A stretch of DNA of 64,000 bases from Rhypophila decipiens (taxonomy: Eukaryota; Ascomycota; Sordariomycetes; Sordariales; Naviculisporaceae): assembly GCA_033297075.1 (NCBI GenBank), contig MU858158.1:1-64000 (forward strand), read 5' to 3'. The notes beneath the pieces are model-generated. The model made no database searches. It was not told where the DNA came from and saw nothing but the letters and a program-made list of their open reading frames with translations. Position 1 is the first letter of the stretch, and each line of letters begins with the position of its first letter. Of this stretch, positions 22,440 to 32,182 are shown piece by piece. The translations under genes were made by a program, and so were the position numbers.

Positions 22440-24023
22440 ATGGATCTGGTGCAGTGGTGCGTCGCTCTTTCCATAGGAAAGGGCCTGTTCTTGTCCAAGA
22501 TGGCCCCTTACATTCTTGAGGGCCGGGTGGAGCAAGGCGAGGTCTGGCCGCCAGAACAACAATTAGACTTTCTGGACTCGCTGGAGCAGGTGCATTTGGA
22601 TTCTGGTAGCACAAAGCCGTTTCCCAGAACCGGCCAGGATACAGCTTCTTCTACACCCTTTGCGTCCCGAGCAAAAGACAAAATGGCGTCTTCGTCGAGA
22701 AAAGCCCACGGCTCCTTTCCTGTACCAAAACGAGACAACATCGCCTTTGGACTCGAACTGAAGTGTCTAATCCCACTCCTTGCCCCTGGCGCCCCTGACC
22801 CCCAGCCGGACTATACAGTAAAGCGGTCCAAAGATGGAAAGCCGTGCAAAGTCAAGCCTCTTGAGGTCGAACGAGAGATAGCCGGTAACAACGACGCCAT
22901 CCAGAAGCGAGCGCATAGAAAAGTTGCAGAAGTCATCTCTCGATTTACGGGCTGCGAAGCCATCAGCACCCATGAGATCGCTCAGATAAACCAGAAAGAG
23001 AGTAACTACTGGGAGACCCACTGGATCGTCAAGAAAGCAAACTCGGCCGAGCCGACTGCCCAACAGGGGGCTCTGAAGGGCTATACCTGGGTGCCAGTTG
23101 AAATTTCGTCGCCCAAGCTCTCCTCTAACGACCCCAGCATCCACGGTTCCGTCGCTGCTGTCATGGACGCCCTGAAGGAGAATTTCAGGGTAGTGGCCAA
23201 CTACACCTGTGACATACACGTCCACGTTGGGCGTATGGACGGGAAAGAGTTCCCCTTGCCGGCGATCCAGAGACTCGGAGCGCTGCTCTGGATGACGGAG
23301 CCGATCCTGCGAACGATCCGCGACCCTCACTCACCCAACTACCACAACAAGTATACTTGGGGATCCGAGCTTCGGGTTCGCAGCCGCCTCGCCGAAGAGG
23401 CTACTTATGGTGGCAGTTCTAGCAGCGCTACTTCAAGTTCAAGTGCTGCCGAGGACGATGCCATGCTGCGTCGACTCCTTCAACTCGACCCTACCAACCC
23501 TCACAAAACCAAGGCCAACAGCCCAATCGATCTAGCTGCCCTGAGCTTGATCGCTCGAACGGATAACCACACGAGCCTGGGTCAGCTTCTCTCCGGCGAG
23601 GAGCCGCAGTACCGTCGGCTGGGCTTTAACTTTAGCGCCTTTGGCAAGGAAGACAAGCGCGCCAAAACGAACCCTCGCACTGTCGAGTTTCGCATCATGG
23701 AGGGCACGATGGACGTTGGCTGCGTTATCTCGTGGCTGAGGATTTGCAAGGCTGTTACTGCTGTCGCTGTCGATGACTCACTGGCTCCATATTATCGCCA
23801 GCTGATGAAACATCTCTTGAAAGAGGGACATCACTATGGTCTCCGGGACCAGGACGGCAAGCTACACGCCTACGATTGTGAGGGCGAGAGGGCCGGACAG
23901 CAATTCGCAACATTGATGGGCGAGCTCGGCCTTTCCAGCCAGGACTTCGAGGTCCTTTGGAAAAAGGTGGTCAAGGACAACGAGAAGAAAATAAAGCAGG
24001 ATGCTAAAAGTGGTAAGAAGTAA
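22440..24023 (+). CDS. Putative amidoligase (COOH-NH2 ligase family)
   Basis: Predicted ATP-dependent enzyme joining a carboxylate to an amine, related to glutamine synthetase and gamma-glutamylcysteine ligase folds. One exon, 527 residues from the first Met. Motifs match the amidoligase_2 family: a first strand FGLELK at about 103-108 (in place of the common GxExE, the second Glu being Lys), PVEISSPKL at about 219-227, CDIHVHVG at about 257-264, and TVEFRIMEGTMD in the C-terminal part. A low-complexity Ser/Ala linker (about 325-343) interrupts the core. The true start may be the Met at 22683 (MASSSRKAHG), since the core begins just after it and the first 80 residues have no recognised feature. 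Substrates are unknown. There is no partner gene such as a protease or GGCT enzyme next to it, so it appears as a lone gene. Confidence 0.8.
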   Translation: MDLVQWCVALSIGKGLFLSKMAPYILEGRVEQGEVWPPEQQLDFLDSLEQVHLDSGSTKPFPRTGQDTASSTPFASRAKDKMASSSRKAHGSFPVPKRDNIAFGLELKCLIPLLAPGAPDPQPDYTVKRSKDGKPCKVKPLEVEREIAGNNDAIQKRAHRKVAEVISRFTGCEAISTHEIAQINQKESNYWETHWIVKKANSAEPTAQQGALKGYTWVPVEISSPKLSSNDPSIHGSVAAVMDALKENFRVVANYTCDIHVHVGRMDGKEFPLPAIQRLGALLWMTEPILRTIRDPHSPNYHNKYTWGSELRVRSRLAEEATYGGSSSSATSSSSAAEDDAMLRRLLQLDPTNPHKTKANSPIDLAALSLIARTDNHTSLGQLLSGEEPQYRRLGFNFSAFGKEDKRAKTNPRTVEFRIMEGTMDVGCVISWLRICKAVTAVAVDDSLAPYYRQLMKHLLKEGHHYGLRDQDGKLHAYDCEGERAGQQFATLMGELGLSSQDFEVLWKKVVKDNEKKIKQDAKSGKK

Positions 24024-25186
24024 TTAACCGGCGATCTTGACCGGCAACCTGGGACTCTTTGCTCTTTCAGGGGCCTCATATTCGAGGTTCTATCTTTCCC
24101 GTTGTCTCTTTTCTTCTCTTAACCCAACCCAATTCATTCTTCCTTTGTTTATCATGACATATACCCAATTCTCTTACCACTTTGTCGGCGGCATCGCGAT
24201 GATTTCTTGTCCTTCTAGACCCGTTCGGCAACATACAGGTCGATATTGCATTGCGATGAGTTTTCTCTTACCTTACCATACATGTCATAAAGGGCATTGC
24301 GATGAGTTTGTTTTCTCCTTCAAGGCCGTACACAGCAACATGATTGTCATGGTCTCACTTGTCTCAATTTCTGATATTTCTTACATCTCATATCCATTCT
24401 CCAGGCAGCGTTGAGTTTCTATTCCTTGCGATGCTTTTGATGTCACATTCCAGGCCATTCATACATCTAGCCTTGGAGCGAGATGCGTTGAGCTTGCGTC
24501 ATTATACCCATAGAGGTGCATTTTCCTTCTTTTCCCTTTTGCATATCTAAGCCTGTCGAGATAGCTGGTCTAGCAATAAACTACTGCATTGTCTTTAGAC
24601 GCATGTCTAGTTCACTGAATTAACTCACTGAATCAAGTCTCCAGGCACCGATCAGAAACGTGCCTTCGAGCTGGGCGCTCAATGGCAGGTCTAGGTCTAC
24701 TTTACAGTTCCACCAGCCACTGTACGCTTACGTCTTCACCTCATCCTACACCACAGGAGCCTGCTTGAGCAATAACATATCTAAAACAGAAGCAGATAAA
24801 GATGATTTAGACTATTGCCCAAGTCAAATGGACCATTATAGTAGCCTCGTCAACCCTCATGTTCGTCATATCTACCAACTTGAAGCGCGGGAAGGAACCC
24901 ATGTAGATGAACACCATGAGTTTATTGAAACAGCTCCCCAACAGATTCATATCTGTCTCATCGCCTGTAGAGTTCCCGTAAGCTACAAACCAAAGCTACC
25001 TAGGTAGGAACCTTCTAAACTCGACAGGAACATAGAGACGTGACGGACGTCTTATAAACGGCAAGGTCATCATCATCCATCAAACACAGCTTGTAGCCCT
25101 TTCTCATCATGTACACATCATAAGGTACATAATATTATGTTGTGGAGCTCCAAAGGTAAACAGTAATTGGTCTAACTTTCCTGTGA
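24024..25186. other. Intergenic
   Basis: 3' flank of the amidoligase and upstream region of the tRNA. A diverged motif around GCATTGCGATGAGTTT recurs at about 24250 and 24295, with weaker copies at about 24195 and 24425. No gene recognised. Confidence 0.45.
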
Positions 25187-25268
25187 GGCGTGGTGGCAGA
25201 GTGGTCTAATGCGCAAGACTAGAAATCTTGTTCCTTCGGGAGCGTCTGTTCGAATCAGGCCCACGTCG
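25187..25268 (+). tRNA. tRNA-Ser (anticodon AGA)
   Basis: 82 nt with no intron. The acceptor stem GGCGTGG pairs with CCACGTC (one G-U), and the discriminator base is G. The anticodon stem CAAGA/TCTTG closes the loop CTAGAAA, which holds AGA and reads UCU serine codons. The long variable arm (TTCCTTCGGGAGC) is the class II hallmark of Ser/Leu tRNAs. The T-arm is GTCTG-TTCGAAT-CAGGC. Box A and box B are intact, and a T-run follows. Confidence 0.95.
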
Positions 25269-25283
25269 TAGGTATTCTTATTC

Positions 25284-25287
25284 TTTT
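25284..25287 (+). terminator. RNA polymerase III terminator
   Basis: A run of four T begins 16 nt after the tRNA 3' end, the normal pol III stop signal. Confidence 0.7.
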
Positions 25288-26157
25288 GCCCAATATGATT
25301 TCAGATGTATTTTTTCCCGCCTTTTCTTTTTCATAATTCCGTCCCGGACAAGATCGATGGATCACTCGGCATATCCAAGTCTGTGTCTGGTGACTGTGGT
25401 CATTATAAGTATATACATTTGGTACAATGAATACGCAAGGTCCTGCATTTTTGAACAAAAAGAAAAACAATCGATCAGAAGTAACGAATCGCGAAAAGAA
25501 GGGCGGACCAAACCAAACCCCCATGTACCCCTACCTACCCAGCAGTCTTGTCATTCATGCCCCTAGCTACTTCCCAGCCTGGCTGCGATGAAAAGTTTAC
25601 AAGGCACCAATACGAACGTAATCGAGAGAGCTAGAACAAGTCATGATAAAGAGGCCTTTGAAGTTCCCATAGTCCAAAGACAGGCGAGAAAGAGGATACG
25701 GAGTATGATATCTCTTGCATTTTCTTTCTATCCATCCAACGATACCAAGATACCTAAGATAACAAAAGCTATCATTCCACACACGACTGAATACAGTCGT
25801 CCATCCATTTATAAGAGTAAAAAGGTTGTAAAAGTTATAGAGTAAACGGTCCCTCCTCATGATGATGGGCCTATCCACATCATAATCATATACATATATA
25901 TACCAAGCCATGATCAATCCAGTCCATCCATCCGTCTTTCCTAAATACGTCGTTAACCGACCGGCCCAACCGTGCCAGACCAGGGATATAAACCCAATGT
26001 GTGTATGTAAAGAAGTGAAAAAAGCTAAGCAAGACAATGCCAAACCAAAAAAGGAAAACCAAAAGGCCGCAACTAATATGTGGGATAATTACGCAGGGGG
26101 GTGTATAGTTTATGATGCCGCAGAACAGAGAAACAAAAGAAACAAACCATCAAGCGA
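25288..26157. other. Intergenic
   Basis: A/T-rich stretch between the tRNA and the GH17 stop. It probably holds the GH17 3' UTR. Nothing else recognised. Confidence 0.5.
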
Positions 26158-28509
26158 CTATGGGATAGTCCTCCCCCCACAGTCGGGAATGACGATACCA
26201 GGTTTCAGGTTGCGGTTGACATCAATAATGCCCCAGTGATCCTCCCACTCTTGGCCGTCAGTATTAAACACCCACTTCCATGGTTCATCAAACGCCTCGA
26301 ACCAAAAGTACTCGGTCCCGTTGTTGAGCGCGGGGCAGACCCAGTCTTCCATAAACTTGTTCAGCTCGTCGATCCCCGCCGTGGCGCCGTTCGCGCACTT
26401 GGTCGTTCCTGTGCCGCCGCAGTGGGTGCCGCCCTGAGAGGGCCACCCGGTCTCGCTGATGATATTCTTGGACTTGTCCGCCTTGGCAAAGCCCTGCGTC
26501 TTTTGCTCCCAAAAGTTCCACGTCCACGCAGCTGCCTCTTCGACGGGAGTACCGCCAAAGAATGGGTGGATGTTGCCCATGATGTAGTCGCTCTTGGATG
26601 CCAAGGTCGAGTCCCACTTGTCTCCCAGATCGCTAGTAGCAACTGGGAGATTAATGTTCTTCGCCTTCAGCTTGGTGCGAACTGAATCGAGAAGGGTGCC
26701 GAGCTCCCAGGCGGTCATTTGCTCGCGGAAGAGGATCTCGTTGGCGACAATGATGCCCTTGAAGGGCTCATCGCCGTACTCGTCGAGGATATCCCACATC
26801 TGCTCCAGCTGTCGTTTGTTGGTGGTGGCGTTCTTATCTTGCCAGACACCTAACCAAACTTTGACCGTGTCCTTGAGCTCAAGCACTTCGATGGCGTGGA
26901 TGACCATCTGGGTCTGGTTGCAATCGGTTCCATAGAGACGAATGGTATTGGTCAGTTGCGAAAGAATGGCAACATCAAGTGTGATGTTGTCTTGGGAGGG
27001 CGGGTCATGGATACACTCGGGGTATTGTGTGTTGAGCGCCGTGTAGTCGATGCCGGGGAAAACCTTGTGGAGTTTAGGGTTGTTCATGACGGCCTGGACC
27101 TCGTCAGAATTTAGAGTTAGGTGGTCAGATACGGCCCCGCTACCGCCACCAGACTTTTGTTTCGAGCCTTGCTTGTCATCTATCTTGAATACCACACCAA
27201 ACAAAACACCAAGGACGATGCCAGCAAGAGCCAGGACCAGGACGATCGCAATCACTATCATCCTCGTTTTCCGCGTCTTCTTTTCTTTTTCTCTCATGGC
27301 CCCCCACCCGATCTTATCTGGAGGGGTATAGACGTTGCCGTCGCCTGCCGAGCCGGTAAATGACGTGGCCAGATTATGCACCGGAGCATACGAGCCACCA
27401 CTCCCATTCCGTCCAGCGAGGGCAGTCAGGCCTCCGGCGCCAGCAGCTCCCGCTCCAACGGCTGCGCCTTTCCCGGTGTCGCGGCTCTTTTGACTCGACC
27501 CTCCCAGGCTCAACATGCTCGTTCTGACGCCTCCCCTGCGAATGTACTCTAATCCTTCGTCACCGTCGTCTTCAATATCCGCGTGAGGGTCGACAACACC
27601 TAACCTAGGATCCTGAGGACGAGAATAACGCTGGTACGGATCATCGGTATATATGTCATTGGTGGTGCTGTGTGGACTCCTCGACGGCGTCCTCTGGCCT
27701 GGGGTTGCATCACCTGGGCCATGGGGCATCGCGTTGAGGCCATGTAAGCTCGAGTAGGGGCTGGAGTAATTCGTCTCGGGATTGTATCCGTTGTCTCCAC
27801 GGTAGGACCCTCGTGGGGATGGTTGGTTGGACCCAGGCCCACGCACCATTGGAGGGTAGCTCTGTCCTTGTCCTTGTGGGGGCCATTGCCTTTGTTGCTG
27901 GTACGCCTGCTGTGGATAATCTGGACCTTGTAATGCCTCTATGCCGCTCTCCCTGGCGTTCTGGTCCGCTACAGTCAAAGCAATTCCCGCCATACCTCCA
28001 GCAGCGGCGTTGCTGAAATTGTCTGCTCCGGGAGTGATATTACTTTGCGGGACCGGTCTTCTCTGGGCAGCATACGTGTTGTCCCGCTGTCGGCCTTCGA
28101 CGTCACGATGGGGAGGAGGTTGAGGTGGACCGTCGTGGTTATTGTTGGCTGCGGCGCTTCCCGGAGCATATGCGCCCGGAGCACCCGCGAGTGGTCTTTC
28201 CTGACTGCGTCGTCTACTGGACCTTAGCCTATCAAATGACGAGTCAGGGTGCGCACCGGGTCGTGCTCTAGCAGACGAGGCGTTTGATTGAGGGTTCTGC
28301 CGAGGTCGGTATTGTTGTTGTGGGGAAAAGGGAGGCTGTTGTTGTTGCTGCAGCAGCAAAGATGGTTGCTGGTATTGTTGTGGCGGTTGGTACCCTTCCT
28401 GGTAGTCGTCTTGGTATGGTGGTTGGGCTTCGCGAGGGCTGGGAAGTGAGTTCTCGAGAGGTTGTCGCTCATCGACATGCTGGTCGAAGGAGTAACGCCG
28501 TTGGGCCAT
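26158..28509 (-). CDS. btgC: Membrane-anchored endo-1,3-beta-glucanase, GH17 (btgC type)
   Basis: Cleaves cell-wall beta-1,3-glucan. One exon, 783 residues, matching the layout of Aspergillus BtgC-type enzymes: a long disordered cytosolic N-terminus rich in Gln, Pro and Tyr (about 1-400), a basic stretch EKKTRKTR, one membrane helix (about 415-440), then an extracellular GH17 domain to the end. Type II orientation is expected. The catalytic acid lies in IIVANEILF (Glu near 590) and the nucleophile in NIISETGWPS (Glu near 685). Other family marks are IRLYGTDCNQ, NIHPFFGG and the late FWFEAFDEPWK. Several N-glycosylation sites (NIT, NAT, NGT) lie on the outer side. Poly-Gln/Pro tracts in the N-terminus look expandable. 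GFA1 and the GT34 gene in the same window serve wall building but are not adjacent. Confidence 0.95.
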   Translation of the reverse strand: MAQRRYSFDQHVDERQPLENSLPSPREAQPPYQDDYQEGYQPPQQYQQPSLLLQQQQQPPFSPQQQYRPRQNPQSNASSARARPGAHPDSSFDRLRSSRRRSQERPLAGAPGAYAPGSAAANNNHDGPPQPPPHRDVEGRQRDNTYAAQRRPVPQSNITPGADNFSNAAAGGMAGIALTVADQNARESGIEALQGPDYPQQAYQQQRQWPPQGQGQSYPPMVRGPGSNQPSPRGSYRGDNGYNPETNYSSPYSSLHGLNAMPHGPGDATPGQRTPSRSPHSTTNDIYTDDPYQRYSRPQDPRLGVVDPHADIEDDGDEGLEYIRRGGVRTSMLSLGGSSQKSRDTGKGAAVGAGAAGAGGLTALAGRNGSGGSYAPVHNLATSFTGSAGDGNVYTPPDKIGWGAMREKEKKTRKTRMIVIAIVLVLALAGIVLGVLFGVVFKIDDKQGSKQKSGGGSGAVSDHLTLNSDEVQAVMNNPKLHKVFPGIDYTALNTQYPECIHDPPSQDNITLDVAILSQLTNTIRLYGTDCNQTQMVIHAIEVLELKDTVKVWLGVWQDKNATTNKRQLEQMWDILDEYGDEPFKGIIVANEILFREQMTAWELGTLLDSVRTKLKAKNINLPVATSDLGDKWDSTLASKSDYIMGNIHPFFGGTPVEEAAAWTWNFWEQKTQGFAKADKSKNIISETGWPSQGGTHCGGTGTTKCANGATAGIDELNKFMEDWVCPALNNGTEYFWFEAFDEPWKWVFNTDGQEWEDHWGIIDVNRNLKPGIVIPDCGGRTIP

Positions 28510-31500
28510 TTTTAGGCTCGGATTGGCGAGGCACAGCAGCGACTCAGACGGCGTCGGGAACAGAAGTGGGCGTTGTCAGCAGCCACGAGCGGAGGAGATT
28601 ACGGGGATCAGTCGTCTAGATCCTCAGTCGAGAACGGGCTTGTCAACTCATGGGTGGCAGCGAGCGAGTCGCAGAAACGGTCGTTAGGTTCAAAATCCAC
28701 GTTGTAAGCACTGGCGACGATTCAGTGTTAGCCCCACACAGGAGACGGCATCGTGGGAGGTGAAGGAAAACAAATCATCAAGGTTCCATACATAAAACGA
28801 ATGAATGTCAGTGCTGAAGAGCAGATACGACAAAATCAGGCCGCGTAGGTTGAGGGAGGTAACTTCGCACTCGTATCCCCGTCCACCAACTTGTCGCAGA
28901 TTGTTTCGGGGATTTGGATGGCAATTCGAGACAGCCCGACGAATATTGTCGTTTTCGTCAACCCAATGGTGGAAGCAAAAGAAAACCGGCACAGCCAAGA
29001 TGGCGAGTTTGGCGACTGGGCTGCTCGTCGCAACACTCGTCTTGTTGCTCTTGTTGGCGACGCAATTGAAAGAGAAAGGATTTTGCAAGAGTTTGTTTCC
29101 TCGTGTCAATACGAGAGAATCCACAAGTCTCGGTGGAGGCAGATCAGGTCAGCGCCGCTTCTGGGTGGATGGTTGCCCCCTGGTTACTCAGGGCCCGTTC
29201 GCCGTTCCTTGAACCGCTGGGGCACAGCTGGGCTCGGGCGGCCCCAATTGGCTTGGGGGTTGGTTCCCAAGGGACGGACCACCACGCCTGCTCCTCCAAA
29301 ACAGTGGGGCACGATGGAGTGCTCGGCTGCCGTCAGATAAAAAGCCCAAAGTGTTTGGTTCATAATAAATAGAAGAAAGAAGGTTTAAATCGCACGACAG
29401 ATGCAACGTTTTCTCTGTACGTATTCCACTGGCCTATTAAGCGATCCAAGAGAGAGAGAGGCAGTTGTGAACAAAGCGACAGAACAACATCAACAATAAC
29501 ACATGACAAGCCCGTGAGTCTGGAAAGGAGGCGACGAGAACACGCGTTGAAATCCACAGGGGCTGGTTAAGAAAATCAAGCCACAGGCTCGCCCTCTGGA
29601 CAGGAGACTTCCCTGACCCCGAGAAGTTGGAAGTGGTGCGTAATCCAGTCAGGTGTTTCCCGGCCCTTCGTGCCTGCTTTCGGGAGCTGGTGGAGGGGAG
29701 CTGGACGGTGGTTGGCTGGACAGCCAAATATGCGGGGCTCGGAGCCACACTGCAACCCACCCAAGCACAACTTTATTTGTGCAGATGGCACCTGCACAGC
29801 ACGCCGGTCAGATCTGCACAATGTGAGTCCGGTCCTTCCATCCCACGATCTCCCAAATCTTTGTGCACACAACTGAGCCGCCTCCTGACAATCTGATCAG
29901 CCCCTGAAATGCTGCTGAAAAGGGATAAGATGGGGAATTTGGACAGAGTTTGCAACGCACAAAATCACCAAACTTTGTGCCAAACTGAGAGCATTAGTTT
30001 GAGCTGGGTACGTATCCCCTTCGAAACTGTTTATATCCGAATTCCTGTTTGCAATGTAACATGTTGTCTTGATAACCTTTTCTTATCATCTTGGCCAACA
30101 TCATCAATTCTTGGAATATGCTCCAAGACCCACAACCCCGCCATTACATCATCCAGTCTTGGTGCCCTGATGACAGCCCTTGGGCGTAGATGCCGATAAG
30201 GTGTGTGTGCTGATCAATTTAAACTTGGAAGCTCTCGATCCAACTTGAACTACATTTTATTTAGCAGTATGCGACGTTCTTGTGCTATTTTGAGTGCTTA
30301 TTTCATCCGATGGACAAGAGCCAAGGTAACGCAGGTACGGAGTACAAGTGCGCCGCCATCTCAATCTCAAACGCATCCCGGAAGATCACTAACTGCCGGC
30401 ACCTGTACGTGTACAACCAACCTTTCGGGCCATAGCTTCCACCATCTTAACGGAACATAGGTTGCTCAACTCGAGTGTTTCATCAATCAAAAGGCAGCAT
30501 ATTGATCTTCTGTTTTGGAACCGAGCTGTCGTCCCCGGCCAACCTTGGTCACCATGAGATCCTGGACTAGCTAAAACTGCAAAAGACCTTCAGCGAGCCG
30601 CACGCACAAAACAAACCCACAGGTCAGGCTCAATGCTGCAGGCATATATGGGTAAACCTTGTTGTGTTGGTTGCCCTGACATGATTATATGCATGCACGC
30701 ATGGAAAGAATATCGAAGATCCACAGGAGAGAAGGAACAAAACAAGCAGCACGCCGTGTGGAGTTATTGGGACCACCGAAAGTGAGATTGGTCGTCATGG
30801 CCGGGCCGGTCCGTTCTACATGTGGATACCTTACCTATGCTTTCAGGTCCGCGTCGGCTGGGAAAGCACGATCTCGGGACGGGAAAGGCCCGGAAAACCC
30901 CACCTCGGTGATGGAAGGTTGCACTCATGTCCTTCTCTCTTCAGGTATTCGCTCTCGCAAACAATTCCGGCCCCGTTCACTTCATCAAAAAGTCGTTGCC
31001 AACTCACTCGTTTACCTCTAATCGGAAAAATTCACCCGGAGTGAAACACCGATCCGAAGCTGGGAAAAAAAGAATTAGCCGCCCTTGACATTTTCGTGCC
31101 TCAACAATCTAAGCAGACACCATCGTCTCCGTTTTGAAGTTTGACAGGATTTGCCGCTTCACATTACTGTATTAAGATGCCATCTCTTCAGCGTCAACCT
31201 GTGAAAGATTCCCTTATCAATCCCGACAAAAAGAACGACATGTTGCAGTCAGATTTGGGAGCTTGCTCCTCTAGAATCCGTGAGTAGGAAAAAAAGGCTA
31301 TCAGCTGTTGCCCTCATCTCTGCCCAAAATTGCTCACCAAGCTGACCCAGAGCCTCTTGTTCAAGTTTCTGGAAACAGTCGTATGCTCCACTCGCAATTC
31401 CAAACATGCCGCCGTCTCGACTCATATCTCCCAAATATTGAGGATATCTGACAGCTGAACAACCAGGGCGCATCTCAAGTTCAAGGGGCGCATACCCCGT

Positions 31501-32182
31501 ACTCCGCAGGCAAGCCAAGTTGCCAAAAAACACGCGCTGAGCCGCAAAGGTCACGATATCACATGATGTCGTCCATTCTCGAGGCACAAACGACAACCCT
31601 TACCAACACGTGGAGTGCATGAAAATCTCTTCATGCAGGGACCATTGGATGTGGCGCTCGTGGTAATTTACCATCGTGCCTGCTCGCTTCCCACGCACTT
31701 GGAGGCGGTCGATAGTGTGCGTCTAGCGCCCAGGTTGGCGGCTCAGCTCTCGCAACCTTGGAGCAATCCAGACCCCTATGGGCCGAATCGGGTTAGCCTC
31801 ATCAACTTTCAGCCCAGCGCTGTCGACGAGATTGGACCTTTGCAGGCCACTTTCAGTGACGCTCGCCAGGAACAGAGGCTAGATCACACGATCGATGCTG
31901 CGTTCCTGCAGGTGAAAGGGTCGTGCATTGGGAAAGGGGACCTCATCATTGCCGTGATCGAGTCCAGGGACCTGACATGGATCAAAAAGGGAAGACGGCC
32001 CAGGCGGTGAACTCGACGATGAGGAGAGAAGCTTGTCCCGGACGCTCGTTTCTTTCGCCTTCAAAACCGACCTTCGTCACTCTTTGTCTTTTCGCTGCCC
32101 CCCGAGGTAGTGAGGCTATCGTTATCAACTCACCCAAGTCACTCTTTCGAGTCAGCTTCTGTTTTTAAAAAAGGCAAGGATA
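28510..32182. other. 3.7-kb gene-poor region
   Basis: Includes the GH17 promoter and, at its right end, the promoter of the wall-protein gene. Open frames of 130-150 codons on both strands near 28.7-29.3 kb overlap each other and have no domain or splice support. A possible gene fragment is listed separately at 31249-31596. Confidence 0.4.
31249..31596 (-). pseudogene. Possible gene fragment, unknown
   Basis: A 115-codon frame with a protein-like composition, for example GMFGIASGAYDCFQKLEQEA followed by LGQLGEQFWAEM, and a normal stop. It lacks a convincing start and continues into stops upstream. I recognise no domain. It could be the 3' exon of a small unannotated gene, a relic, or chance. 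Confidence 0.2.

Noticed and set aside
28690..29340. Overlapping 144- and 149-codon frames on both strands
   Set aside because: Mutually overlapping, no domain, no splice extension.
31615..32010. 131-codon plus frame upstream of the wall-protein gene
   Set aside because: No recognisable family and no supporting exon; likely promoter DNA of the wall-protein gene.
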